A program made the position numbers and the translations under genes. The notes below the pieces were generated by a model that ran no database searches, was not told the DNA's origin, and was given only the letters and a program-made list of their open reading frames with translations. Below are positions 48,541 to 61,264 of a stretch of 64,000 nt of DNA, piece by piece; position 1 is the stretch's first letter; every line of letters begins with the position of its first letter. This DNA is from Anagrus nilaparvatae. Lineage: Eukaryota > Arthropoda > Insecta > Hymenoptera > Mymaridae. The DNA lies in assembly GCA_022575985.1 (NCBI GenBank), contig JAKSXM010000007.1, positions 20,338,501 to 20,402,500 on the forward strand, written 5' to 3'.

Positions 48541-50345
48541 TTCTAACAAAAATATATATACTCTTAATATAGTATTATATACTTGACGCTTTTTTTTTTT
48601 TTTTTTTTGAATCAATTTGAGCCTTCGAGGCATATATAGTGCGACCTTATATAAACACACATATAACAAAATAAATAAATAAAATAAATCCTTTCGAGAA
48701 GTGTATGAATGTATAAACTTTCTGCGTAAAACGGAAATCACTTGATTGCAATGTGTACAATTATATATATATGATAGTATAATATACACTTTGATTGTAA
48801 TAAACTCTTTTTTTTTTATATATGTGTACAAATATTTTTTTTGTTTGTGATTTTTTACCTTGAAAAAAAAAGTAAACTAAATATATGTTATAATTAAGTA
48901 AGAAGAAAAGCAAAAAAACAGATATGCGTTTATTTGTAGTTGTATGGAAAAATTGAGGAACTTTAAATTATTGTTATTAGGAGTAATGTGGACTGTAATG
49001 TTGAAAAATGTAAATTTCTGTGCTGCATGTGGTTTGATCTTAGTGCCGGATTTACAGGCCTCCATAAGTTAAACCATTAAAAAAAGGCTGCCACAAAATT
49101 TGTTTAACATTGAGTGCCTTCAGGCCACAGAAGCCTAAATGCAGCACTGATGCTTGGACTTTATATTTTAAAAATTTGTGATTTTTTAAGGTAAAACTCT
49201 TAAAAAATAAAACTCTTAAAATCTGGTGTTTAAAATTAGAGTAATTTTTTGAAATTTTTAGGCTACATAAATGACCTATTATCAAAAAAAAATAAAATTT
49301 TTATCGTTTAAAGTTTTGAAATCCTATTTGCTCAAATTTTACAACATAGAAAATTTTCCAACATTAAAATTATACATTAGTAATCTTATAGTTAAAATTA
49401 CATATCTACTCCATATTTAGACGAAAATTTTTTCAAAAAGCCAATAGTTTGAGAAAATAGGTCATTTTTGCAGTCCTCAAATCTCAAAAGAAAATATCAT
49501 TGAAAATTACAAATCAACCTAAATAACTAATTATTACCCTGAAAAAATCTTCAAACCAAAAAAAAATCATATTACAAAATATACTTCAATGCTACCACAA
49601 ATTACACACAGCCACAAAAAATTGTCCCATCGTACCCAATTACCATAATAAATACATAAATAAGCGAGAATATCGAAAGATACAAATGAAATGAAAAAAA
49701 AAAGGAAACTAAAAAATAATTTTATTGCTCGTAAACGTCCCCTTAAGTGCTACCTGAATTTACAAAACTAATACATCAAACTGTCACTTTGAAAATATAT
49801 ATTTATTAAATATTTTATCTGTTCATTGATTGGCTGATTTAACATAATATAAAATGAATTATGATTGGTTTATAAAAAAAAAATCTTTAACTACTACTAC
49901 TACTAAATAATGGTGAAATCAAGCGTGCATCAATATCATGAGATTGCACATTTTTTTCATATAAAAAATTTTTATTCGAGTGTATTATATACCTGTTATA
50001 AATTCGCTTAAGGCGTTCTCTCTTTTTATTGCAAAAAAAAAATATTTGTAATAACCAATCATATTAAGCTTCTTATGTTTTTTTACTTATTAAAAAAAAA
50101 ATGGAATCACACAAAAATAATAAGATTAAGAGAAAACAGAGTTAAAAAAAGTGAGAAATTCACTGTTGCATAAAATAATATTTAAATTGAGCCCTTATGA
50201 ATTATCGTCACACGTAATGTTAATCTAGCGTATAAAATATCTTTTTTTATTAGAGTAATTTGTTCTATTAAACGTTTTTTTTAAACTAAATAATTTTATT
50301 TCATATTATTATCACGATATACTGTAATTATATTATGTACATAAT

Positions 50346-50348
<3 letters not shown>
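48541..50348. other. Intron 2 segment, AT-rich
   Basis: No supported gene or repeat family. Confidence 0.4.

Positions 50349-50396
<48 letters not shown>
50349..50396. repeat. (GA)24 microsatellite
   Basis: Forty-eight bases of uninterrupted GA, preceded by AAGAA. Long GA tracts can bind GAGA-type factors in flies, but this may be only a simple repeat. Confidence 0.95.
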
Positions 50397-50399
<3 letters not shown>

Positions 50400-51613
50400 A
50401 ATGTAAAACATACACCTTTTGCTTGGAATCTTTAATTAATTACATTTGTTTAAAGAATTTCTACATGTGTGTAATTCAAAGAGATAGATTAAGATGTACG
50501 CATATTTTTACAAAGAAAGAATCCCCTGCTTATACGCATTTTTAATTGAAATAGCAGATTTCTATTTGTTAATTGTGTTAACATTTGTTTTTTTCTTTTT
50601 GTTTTTATAGATCGTTAAAATTGCATTTCTTAGAGTATTTATTTTTTTTTTTTTTTGAATTTCTTTGTCAGGTGATTTGAGAATTGATAAATTTATTTAA
50701 TGAAAATTGTTTTTATTGGAAAATGATCTTTTTATAGTATGTGTAGAAAAATAATTGTTTTTTATGTATTTAGACAGAAATTAAATGCCGAATTTCCATA
50801 TAGTAAATGTTGTCATAAAATTTCAAATTTTCAGCTTAATTTTAGATTTTAATTAATCAAGTATTCAAATAATTTGAATTATCAAAATTTTACATTTTAG
50901 TCCAAATTTTTTGGACTTATCAAATGTAGATGCATGAAAGTTTTGAATAGTACCAAAAAGTCAAGTACAAGATAAAAGGAAATGCTTCATATTATAAATA
51001 GTTAAAATATTCTGCGTAAAAAATACCCAGAATTAGTGAAAGCAGAGGGGCGTCATTCATAAAACATAATTTGAAAAGTAAATATAATATTTCAAAATTT
51101 TAAGATTAAAAACAAGCCATACGACTTTTCTGCAAAATTGAAAAAAAAAGTCGCACCCTGAAGGTTTAATAGTTTAGGTTTTAATTGGATTTAAATATAT
51201 AAAAATTAGTTTATTATATAGTTATTTTATCATAAGGAATTAATGTCATACGAAACTTACGTACTTTGATCGCTTATATACTCTCGTAAGACCATTTCAT
51301 TTGCGAGAAATTATGAAAATTAGAAATACAATATTAATTTTTTTTTTTTGACACTTATGGGTTAAAAATTTTATAGGATTCTAGAACTATTTAAATAATT
51401 TAAAAAATGTTGGTAAACCACTAATTAATTTAAAAATTAAAATACCTATCCAAATTTTACTTACTCATAAAAAGCTATCTTTACATTTTAAATCAAACAA
51501 AGAAAATTTTTCAGTGTATATTACATAAAAACAAAATAAATGATATTGGTATATAAATACATAGAGAACGACCTTCAGAATATTGCAACTATAGTTTTTT
51601 ATAGTTGCTTGAG

Positions 51614-51650
51614 CCTCTCTCTCTCTCTCACTCTCTCTCTCTCTCTCTTC
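51614..51650. repeat. (CT)n microsatellite
   Basis: CT dinucleotides interrupted once by CA. On the minus strand this is a second GA tract, 1.2 kb from the (GA)24. Confidence 0.9.
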
Positions 51651-52945
51651 ATATTTTGCTATATTTCCAAACTATTTTATTATTGTTATGAATATCTATG
51701 TATATTAGAGTGGTCCTTATTTTTTGAATAAAATTTTTTAGTACAAAAATCAACCTAATAGGATATAAATCGAATATAAATCATAAATTTTAGAAAAATT
51801 GAAATAATCTCACCAATTAAATTTTTTTTGATAAAATTCTAGTTTTGTCCCATATATCCTAAAATTTGTAGTATCTTCAAACTAAAGATATTTTAAAAAC
51901 TGAAAAAATTCTCATTGATTTTCTCGACGTAATAAATCAAAATCTCAAAATCCCAATAAAATTTTCCAAAACAAGTACCACTCTAACATACAACTATTTG
52001 CTTCTAACGAAGGATAAATCATTTTTAGTATACATACATACAACATACCTACATATGTTTTGCTATAAATTTAATAAAAAAAAATCTAGATAGACTTGAA
52101 CGTTATAATATTTATTATACAGTAGTCAGAGTCAGTATATATTAAAAGTTTATAACACACACAATAAAAAAAAATGAAGAAAAGAGAAGAGATAAAAATA
52201 CTTGCTATGGTGCATCATAGTTAGCAACACTGATTATAATCTTTTTTGTATATTACATAAAATTCATTCTTTTCTCTTTGTAATAAATATTTTTTTATCA
52301 AATCTCACTCTCTTGCTATTTATTGTTAAAATAAAAATTTTTAGCCGCCGGTACGAATTATTTGTTATACTACTGGGTTATTTTTTGAAATAAATATTTA
52401 ATAGAAATTTTATCACTTATTTTATTTACTAATTTTTTTTAGGTATGCGTGTTTTTTTTTTAATGTTCCACTTTCTTTTGATTGCAAAGATAAACTTTTT
52501 TTTTTTTTGATAAATTCATTAAAATATGTAAGCTATAATATAGCGTGTGTACCGCTCGTTGACGATACCTGAATAAATTTCTCTCTGTACGTTGTTATTA
52601 TTATTATTATAAGTAAAAAAAAAATCTTAAGTTATGCACTTGTTTTAAATGGACTACTATAAGAGTAAAGAATTTTAAATGTGTGTGTGTGTTTTTATAG
52701 TTAAATAAAAAATTTTATTTCCACATGGTGTTATTATGGAATTCTTTTTTTTTTTTTTTATGAAATTCAGAAAAGTTTTTATGTGTCAGTTTAAAATCGG
52801 TTTCGAGGAAAATTGTTTCGAAATTTTTTGAAGTGAGGACGTGTTTACTAATCAGAAATTAAAATATTCTTTAAAAAAAATAAAATCAAAATTTGTTTAA
52901 TTGTAATATTTATGGCATTTAGTGAGATTTGAAAATCTAATAATT
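51651..52945. other. Intron 2 segment, AT-rich
   Basis: No supported gene. Confidence 0.4.
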
Positions 52946-52949
52946 TACG

Positions 52950-53110
52950 AGCCCATGTCCAAAAGAGTAAATATTGGCCCATATCGTGCGTAAATTAACA
53001 TGATAAACTGCAATTTAGGGCATGCTTTTTTTTGGGCAAAAGTCATATATGATTTTTCTTCGTCGGAGGCTGCTGATAACAAAAATTTTTTTAGCTATAC
53101 CCGAGTAAAA
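52950..53110. repeat. Dispersed family B copy 4
   Basis: Contains TGGCCCATATCGTGCGTAAAT, then GATAAACTGCAATTTAGGGC and AAGTCATATATGATTTTTCT in the order seen in copy 2 (31930-32150), but lacks the GC-rich loop. About 130 bp downstream, CTGGCCAGAATCTGCCCAAA shares words with the element at 61265-62517. Confidence 0.55.
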
Positions 53111-53249
53111 AAAAAAACAAAAGCAACAAAATTTATGAATTTTGAGCAGATTCAGACCAGAATATCTGGAACCTACTTTTCTGTCACCTAATGAACATTT
53201 CGGAAAAGTCTGACAGGATTTTCTGATTTATCGAGAAACTTTACTCTGG

Positions 53250-55435
53250 CCAGAATCTGCCCAAATCCTTTGTTTTTATATTATTTATTTTTACTAATCA
53301 TAGAGCACAACAAGTAGTTTGCAAATTCAGAAGCAAAATAAAAACTTATTTTTTATGAATTCACGACAATTTCTCAACAAAGTTATAAAATATTGTTTTT
53401 CCCTTATCTTAATAATGCTTACTCCGATCTCCAAAGAAACAAAGTACTATTGAGCTATAACCAGAGCTAAAAAAATGATAATTCGCAAGTAAATATTTAT
53501 CTTAAATCAGAACATAGAAAATTCGTCTTTTTTTCAATTGTTAAAAATTCTAAATTAACTCACCAAATTCCCATAAAAACCCCTTGTTTTTTTTATAAAT
53601 TTCTAATGTACTTAACAGGTGTTGCACCTGTTTTATTGTCATTTCCTTAAATTTCTGTATAAAACCAAAAAAAAAGAAGCAAATCTTTTCGTATTAAAAA
53701 AGATCCCAGCAACATGATAAAATTTACTTAATTTTATTTCCTCGTACTCCTTAGTTTCTTATACCGTGCACATAATAAATTTTATTATGTTTTAAAAGTA
53801 ACCTTTTTTTTTGACAAATTCCTTAAACATTGATTATCATAAATTAAAAATAAAGAAAATTTCTTTAAAAAAAAATTTTTTTTTTTTAAGTACGCCTAAT
53901 TATCTAATTTTTTTATTTTCTTAAAAAAACAGGTGAAAATTGAAAATTTTTTATTTTATTTTAAAAAACAGCATATGGCAAAAAAAACATTTCTTATTTT
54001 CTATATAACTGTTATGTATGTAACTTAAAAAAAAAAGAAAAAAAAATACAGAGTAAAAGCGTGAAATTATACCGGCAACAGTATTGAAATTACTGTTGTT
54101 TTTATTTTATTTTTTTTCTGTTTATTCTAAGAAAAAAAATATATATTAAGTCGAAAAATTGACCTAAAATATAAAACATGCATATAATTTTTCAGAAAGT
54201 ATTTTACAATTATTTTGTGATAAAAAGTCTTAAAAAGTAGTTTGGTTAAAATGTTTAGCTACTTTTTTTTTGTTGCTAATAAATTTGGTAATTATACTAA
54301 TTGCTAAGAAATTATAGGTTATTATATTTATGTTTTATTTATTTTAGTATCATATTAATTTTTTGAAATATTTGTTTTTTAAAAATTAGTATCAGCAAAA
54401 AAAATGTTCGTAGTAGAAGTGTGTTCGGGCATCCGAATGTCAGGTCGAGTAGCTGAAATTTTAGATTCTTTACTTTGAGTTGGGTTTGCGGTTTTTCATA
54501 GCCAAGAAACTTTCCTGATAAAAAAGGCCGAAATTTTGTGTTGAATACCCAAAACCCGAATAATTTCGGGCAACCGCATACTCATACTTTATAGTTTTAA
54601 AAATATATATTTTTTATTAAAATTCTTTTAATAAAATTAGACCTTAATAAAGCAGCTTGTGGAAATCAAAAAATTTACTAAAATTTCATAAAATTAACAC
54701 AGCTTTTAAGGCATTAGGCGAAAATTTTTAGTTTGTGTAAAAATTCTTTGAAGCTTTCAAAATCCCAATGAAAAACTCAAATGAAATCATTTTAAAAACT
54801 TTCAAATAGTTTTAAAATTTAATGAAATCTTTAGGTACTGACAAAAGCTCTTTAGAAACTTTTATAGAAATGCTGTTAAAAAATCTTTCAAACTCAATTC
54901 TCTTTCAAATTTCTTGAATGTTCTATAATTTTAAGCCTCGTAGTCTGTTTAACATTTTGAAACAATATTAGTAAAATTTTAGAAATTTGAATTTTTTATT
55001 CAAACTTTTAGAAATTTCAAATAGCTTTTTATAAATTTTCTGGTATATTGAGACAAAATCTTATCAATTTTTTGAAAATTTTGGTAAACTTTTCAAAAGC
55101 TTTTTTGCAAGCTCAAAAACAATAAATAAATTAAAATTTTAAAAAATTCCCCTAAAATCTTTTTAGCCTATTTTTGGAATCTTGTTATCGACTGACTTAA
55201 AAATTTTCATAAACAGCCAGAAAATAAATGTCTATCAGCTAAATAAATCAAAAAAAAAAAAGAAAAATTTAAAATATTTAATTAAAGAATGGTTATTTGT
55301 TACCATTATAGAAAAAGTATACAATTAAGTGAAATAGTGAAACATTGTATGTAATAATACCTATAATAAAAAAAAAAAAAATTGTCAAACTATAATTTAC
55401 ATTATATACTAACCAAAATAACAACAACGTCAACG
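53250..55435. other. Intron 2 segment, AT-rich
   Basis: No supported gene. A more complex stretch at about 54415-54590 (GTGTTCGGGCATCCGAATGT, AACCCGAATAATTTCGGGC) is repeat-like but has no clear second copy here. Confidence 0.4.
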
Positions 55436-55439
55436 ACTA

Positions 55440-55830
55440 TGAACATCACGCATCAGAAGAATAAGAAAACGTTAAAAGACATTGGCTTAGTGGGACGCTG
55501 ACCACGGGCCAGGAACGACCTAGGGGACGAGGATCTACAGCTCGATGAGCACAGCGAGACGGCCTCGTCCCATGTCTCCGAACTTCTCAAGCACTCTTTT
55601 TTTTTTTTTTTATTTCTAGCCTATTCTTTTCTTTGACTTTTTTTTTCTCATCGTCTTGCACCGTTGTTTCGAATGATTTCTCTGTACGTGACTCACACAT
55701 TTATACATATAGTATAATATCTTTCTCGGTCGTCCTCGAGAAGCGTTCACCGTGACGGAGGTATCCACCTACGACGACGTACGAGCACATCGAGCGCGGA
55801 AACTTGATGTACGTACATTTATATTTATTA
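55440..55830. promoter_or_regulatory. GC-rich island in Dll intron 2, candidate enhancer
   Basis: The strongest composition outlier in the intron. Two GC-rich blocks, 55490-55595 (GACGCTGACCACGGGCCAGG, then CGAGGATCTACAGCTCGATG) and 55725-55815 (TCGGTCGTCCTCGAGAAGCG, TACGACGACGTACGAGCAC), flank a T-rich gap. The minus strand of the first block stays open for about 45 codons but resembles no protein I know and lacks a start. Conserved regulatory DNA or an uncharacterised non-coding exon are both possible. Confidence 0.35.
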
Positions 55831-56504
55831 AACACATGTATATTATACTTAAACAACAACAAAAAAACAACAGCATACAGTCAACATGATGGGAATCGTC
55901 CTGGCCCATGCTAAGTACAGAGTTCTTGATGCGCCATTAATTATAGTCCAGTTGAAAATTCAACATAGGAACATACACTTTTTTATTATATTTTTCACAT
56001 TTGTGCATGTGAATTTATTTATCTATATTTCTAATATATGGTTAGATATCGTGACTATCATTGTCGTATATTAAGTTAAATTTGCAAAATTGTGCTACTA
56101 AGGTATTTTGCTTTTATTTGGAAAATTTATTATTTTGCAAAGAAATTTTAGCAAGATAAAAAAGCTTAAATTTAATATTGTTGTGCCAGTTGGCTCGGGG
56201 ATATTACTGTATACAAAATTTTGTACCCTTGAAGCAAAGTAAATTATATTCCACATAGGGTGTAAGTTTCAGACTCAACTTCATCAATTGCAAATTCATA
56301 AAAGATATTTTTTCTATGACTTATACCGCATGCTTTAAATTGTTCGTACTCCAGGGCGCCCAACAAGTGTGAATTTTCATGACATATTTTACCCTAATTC
56401 ATCTTCTATTTTATACTCATTCTGCATTTTATCATTGATTAAAGCTCGTAAACTTTTTCTAATGAAAATCGATGAGCATTTAATGCGTTATTATTTCCAA
56501 TATT

Positions 56505-56800
56505 GAAAAAAATCCCGTTGTCGCAACCGGAATTCCGAATGGGGTAGCCGGAATTTTCTTATTCTTTTAAATCTAATAAAACGTAGAGAAGTGTTTTAAA
56601 AAAATTTTATTTTTTGGTTCAAAATTTTGTTTCCCAAATCCCACCATACCGCGGAGCTTGCATTTTAAATGACTAAAACTCATTTTTTTTCAATTTTCGT
56701 TAAGTCTTAAGACATTTGATGTCAAGTTAAAAAAAAAAATCTGGCTGCCACAGCTTTGGGTTAGTCGAATTCCGCTTGCGGTAAGAGGAAAAATTTGAAA
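56505..56800. repeat. Dispersed repeat with CCGGAATTCC / GAATTCCGCTTGCGG ends
   Basis: The left part (ATCCCGTTGTCGCAACCGGA, ATTCC) and right part (GTCGAATTCCGCTTGCGGTA) share the CGCAAGCGGAATTC word in opposite orientation about 250 bp apart. The interior includes ACCATACCGCGGAGC. Related words occur at 11865-11935 and at both ends of 39290-40005. Confidence 0.5.
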
Positions 56801-56962
56801 TCTTTTATAGTCAAAGCAACATCAACACTTGTTTAGTTGAATTTAAAATTTACTTCAATTAGGACATTAGAATAAAAGAAGCAAGAATTAGAAAAAAAAC
56901 AATTCTGTCAAAAAATTTGACCATATTCAGCCTAAAATATTATAATTTAATTTTTGCTAAAT

Positions 56963-57216
56963 ATACACACCAAACCTAAAAGAATTTTTTGTTACCCAGA
57001 GAAGAATGATTGTTTACTTAATTCTTTAGAGCGGAATTTTTTTGAGGTTAATATTTTTAAAAACAATTATTTTTATTTTTATTCTGTTCAAAAAGAATTA
57101 AATTGAAAATAATTGTTTTTAAAAATATTAACCTCAAAAAAATTCCGCTCTAAAAAATTAAATAAACAATCATTCTTCTCTGGGTAACAAAAAATTCTTT
57201 TAGGTTTGGTGTGTAT
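56963..57216. repeat. Hairpin element, family A copy 2
   Basis: Near-perfect inverted repeat with arms of about 115 bp. The left arm starts ATACACACCAAACCTAAAAG and the right arm ends CTTTTAGGTTTGGTGTGTAT. The inner pair AGAGCGGAATTTTTTTGAGG/CCTCAAAAAAATTCCGCTC flanks an AT-rich loop. Terminal 35 bp match copy 1 at 31458-31596. TTAATTTTTG occurs at 56947-56956 and again at 57218-57227, a possible but low-complexity target duplication. Confidence 0.8.
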
Positions 57217-57299
57217 GTTAATTTTTGTATTCTTAATTTTACTTGTCTTGGTCTAATGTCCTAATTAAAATAGGTACTGAAACTAAAATAGTACTGAAA

Positions 57300-57600
57300 T
57301 AACTCAATCAAGCGTTGTTCACAATAGTGCCTATAAATTTTGGTCACGTTATATACAATGGTTATCTTCCAGTAGCTTACGGCGTTGCAGATGATATCAA
57401 AATCATCTACTGCACACACCACTGCAAGCGATCTATAAGCATCTGGGAAAGAATACAAAAGATAAAGTGTGCCTTATACTTTTGTGAAGTATATATTTGT
57501 ATTTATTTGTATTTATTGTTTACCTCTTTTGCACGTGGGCACACCAAGATTGGCAGAGGCCTTCAACAATTACATATGTTGATTTATTTCTTATAAGGGT
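57300..57600. promoter_or_regulatory. Candidate cis-regulatory island
   Basis: Sequence of above-average complexity: TAGTGCCTATAAATTTTGG, GTAGCTTACGGCGTTGCAG, ACCACTGCAAGCGATCTATA and GCACGTGGGCACACCAAG, with CAATTACATATG downstream. Overlapping frames exist on both strands (93 and 65 codons), and neither is recognisable. Enhancer role is inferred only. Confidence 0.25.
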
Positions 57601-57917
57601 CAATGTACACATTTATGCATACATTGATGCACTTAAAGAAAATTGAAGGGGCAAGTGTTAGTATAAAGAAATAGTATAAAGTAGGGGATTCACATGCAAA
57701 TGTTGAAGGAGGATGATTAGGAATTGGGAAGGTAATTGCGTTAGTAGAACGTCTTTGATATTGGGAACTGTGCTGGCATTCACCAGTACTGAAGGAAACT
57801 ACCAAAACTTCCGAGAGCACAGTCGATCACGCAGTATTCAAATTCTACTTTCACTTTTATTGAAAATAAATATTTAATAAATTAAATATTTATTTTTAAG
57901 AAAAATAAAAACAGAAT

Positions 57918-57987
57918 GGGTGCTATGAGTCTCGAACTCGACCTGCCCGGACGACAGGCACGAGTGCTAGCTCTGAGCTACTGCGCA
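57918..57987 (-). repeat. tRNA-like sequence, probable SINE head or tRNA pseudogene
   Basis: The minus strand has an A-box-like TAGCTCAGAGC (57970-57980) and a B-box-like GAGTTCGAGAC (57929-57939) at tRNA spacing, a central anticodon-arm-like hairpin, and a terminator-like T run just beyond the 3' side (CTGTTTTTATTTTTC). The 5' and 3' ends do not form a proper 7-bp acceptor stem and the T-stem has mismatches, so a working tRNA is unlikely. A tRNA-derived SINE promoter is the better reading. Confidence 0.55.
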
Positions 57988-57999
57988 TAATATATGTGC

Positions 58000-60135
58000 A
58001 TAATATTAAGATCGCGAAATATTTAGGCATAAAAAATTAATTTTTAGCATAAAGTTTTTAACGTATTGCAATTTTTTAAAATATAATCAAAACTAGAAAA
58101 GATTTCGTTAAAATAAAATTCAAAAATTTTGTAAATTCTTTTACATAAATATCATGTACATTAAATAGCACAAAAAACCTGTCATTTGTCAAAAAAAACA
58201 AACTATTTTTTTTTTAAATATAATAAAATAAATAATAATAATAACGTTATCAGCATTAGTGTTAGTAATATAAAAAATATATATAATACACAATTGACAT
58301 GTCAAAACTATTTGCAAAAAAAAAAATATTGTTATAACAAAAGAAAACTTGAATAATATGACGATACCGAACGCGATGATCTAACAACCGGTTTTTTTGA
58401 AATGTGAAAAAAATATTAACTACAGTGAAAAAAAAAAAAAAAAAAATGATAATATTAAATATTTTTTTTTTAATTTTATAATATTTTTACAGATCATTCA
58501 TTAAAAAAAAAAAAAAAATCTTTTGTATTATAAAATACGTGAGTAAAATTAAAAAATAAAATTGATAACTAAAAAAATTCATATATTTAAGGCTATTTAA
58601 CCGAATTTTTAGTACTTCCGGCTAGCAGTGTGCGAAGAGGCTCATTAGTAATAAAGGAGCTTTTTTTTTTCTTGCGCCCTTTAAAATTTTTATAGAGAAA
58701 GAGAGAAATGGAAGCGCGCTCCACTGGACTCTTCTTTTTATTTTCAAGAAGTTCAATATATACTTTTTTTTTGTTTTCTCTTTGAACCAGCCGATGCAAT
58801 TCCAAAGTTATATAGGGTCATATTAAAAAAAAAAGTTGAATTAAAAACCACATACCAACATAATAAATAAAAGAATCAAACAAATTTATGTATGAGTTTT
58901 ATATGAAGCATGAAGATTGTTTGGATATTTTGTCGTTATTTTAGTTTATTTAAAGGTGGCATTGCGTATCATAAGTGTTATGTTAACAGGAAGTGTCAAT
59001 CTTTGTACTTTTTTTTTTTTGATTGTTAGTAAAAGGGAGAAGGTTGATATTACTGTATTAAATAAAATAATTAATTTTTTTAATATAAAAATTTACTGAT
59101 TTGACAATGTGAATTTTTGATTTTTTTGTACTACTGTTCTTATACTACTTAAGTAGTACAAATGAATATTTAAGGAGGTTTAATAATATGAGATTTATTT
59201 TAAAAAAGGGCTTGATTCAAGCTAATTTTTAAGACAACAACTACTTAATTTTTTCCAATATTTCAAAAATTTCAACATTTATACATTACCATAATTAATT
59301 TTAACTGTTTTTTTCTAGTCCAAACTCACTAATAGAGGATCAAAAATAGCCTATAATTAACAAGGTCCTTCAAGCCCTTAACTAAAAAATTGACCTAAAA
59401 TATTTCATTATCTATACAAATACCAAAATCTTAGAACTTATTTCTTTATCATTTCACATAATAACTTTTGAATCCATTCTTATCAGCATAACAAATCAAA
59501 AAAATTAATCGCAAAATTCCGTTAAACCAAAAAAGAATTTCAATGAAAAAAAAAAAACTAATTGTATTATTTTGTAAAAAAAAAATTTTTTATCATATAC
59601 ATTACTAATACCATATATCTTATCAAAATTAACACAAAAAGATATACACTTATACACAATAAATAAAAAAAATAACCGCTAACTATATCATTAAAATTAT
59701 TGACACTCAAAAAAAAAAAAAAAGTTGTTTAATAAATAGCACATAATACACAATAATGTTTTATTATTTTACATATGAAAAAAAAAGCATCAACAAAATC
59801 AGCAGGAGAGAATTAAGTAAAAGAGTTGTTGTTGTTGTACCCTAATGTATTGATGTCAAAATTACTAAGACCTCCTGTAGTTTAATACTGATTAAATGTG
59901 TATGATATTTTTGATGACAGATTTTTATCATAATACCTAATTTTATTGTATGTTAGGTATTATAACTTTTTTTTATTTAATTTTTTTATTTCAAAAATAG
60001 AGCATATGATAATAATAATAATTTTTGTAAGCAAGGACGTGCTAGTATGTATATGAGCAGGTCTGTTTATATAGTTTTAAAAATTGCTGTTTTTTTTTTT
60101 TTTAATTTTCTAATTGATTGACTGATTTTAACATG
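58000..60135. other. Intron 2 segment, AT-rich
   Basis: No supported gene. A GC-richer block at about 58600-58740 (TTCCGGCTAGCAGTGTGCGA, GGAAGCGCGCTCCACTGG) is a weak regulatory candidate. Confidence 0.4.
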
Positions 60136-60139
60136 GGAT

Positions 60140-60430
60140 ATTTTCATTGGGGGGAGTACTTAAGTCCCAAATACAGGGTGGACAGGGGGTGGACATAGTT
60201 TTTAGGGGGGTGGTATAATTGGCATTTTGAGAGAGGGGTCAAAAGTAACGTAATTTGGGAGTTAATTAAATGGACTTGGAATTATTTCGACTTAGGTACT
60301 TGGAATAGTTTTGATTTAGATACTTAGAATTATAATAATCAGGGAGTAAGTTAAAACTTTTATAATATAAGTAAACATGTTCCATGATCGTTGGTTGTTT
60401 TAAGACATAAACCGGTTTTAAGTTTTTAGA
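60140..60430 (+). repeat. G-rich repeat family C, copy 2
   Basis: GGGGGGAGTACTTAAGTCCC, GGTCAAAAGTAACG, AAATGGACTTGGAATTATTT and TTAGATACTTAGAATTATAA, ending AAGTAAACATGTTCCATGAT. Same order and strand as 39450-39850, but shorter. Confidence 0.55.
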
Positions 60431-61264
60431 CCTTCATTTTGGGCTTTACTTAACAATAAAATTATCAATTTCAAATAAAAATAGAGTTACCATTTTAGAA
60501 CAAAAATTAATTTACATCAAATTGCAAAACATTGCGAGATGATATCTTATACCCAACTCTTTAAAAAGCCTATTCGACATTTTCTCATATACTCGTTATT
60601 TATTATTTTATAATAAATAAATATAAATCTTGATAAAAATTTTATGAATATATTATAAAAACTAATATTATAATAAAATAAAACACGGTTGTAGTAAAAA
60701 AAAAACAGACCACCTTAGGCAATATTTGACGCTCATTCAGTATGTATCAATTTTTAATCGACATAAAATATATTTTTATCTTATATAGACTGTTTAAACT
60801 GCTTCTGGTCAATATTTTTATTCACCAACACATTCTTACTTTTTTTTTTTTAATTCAAACATTTTTGTCTAAAAATATTTACAAATTTTTTATACTCAGA
60901 CACATTTATACCGAATAGCATGCTTTTCGGGAAGTGCTCTCATTTTTTTTTTTTTTTATTAGCGAGTCCAAGGTATTTCTTTTTTAGATTTTTTTTTAGC
61001 CCCACGGCTGTGTTTTATTTTTTATTTCACTCCTATAGTTCTTAGAAATTCGATACGCAATCGTAAGTATATCTTTTCTGTCTTCGGACAGGTGGATCGG
61101 TTAGTTCTTCTCGGGGACACCTACTTTTTATTATATTTTTTTCAAATAATATAATTAATTGCTATTAAAATTATTTTCATGAAATTAAAAAAAAAATTTA
61201 TTCAAATTTTTCTTTTCAGATTTTATTCAGATTTTTAAAAATTATATTAAAATAATTCAAAACT

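Noticed and set aside
48352..48546. 64-codon + strand frame in a GC-richer island
   Set aside because: No family features; more likely regulatory DNA than a gene.
55490..55600. Open minus-strand frame through the GC-rich island
   Set aside because: About 45 codons, no ATG and no similarity recognised; GC-rich DNA has few stops by chance.
56608..56640. TTTTTGGTTCAAAATTTTG as a WF-containing exon 3
   Set aside because: Lacks the preceding VKI codons and the following QNRRSK codons.
57315..57596. 93-codon + strand frame
   Set aside because: An overlapping minus-strand frame of similar quality exists; neither has domain features.
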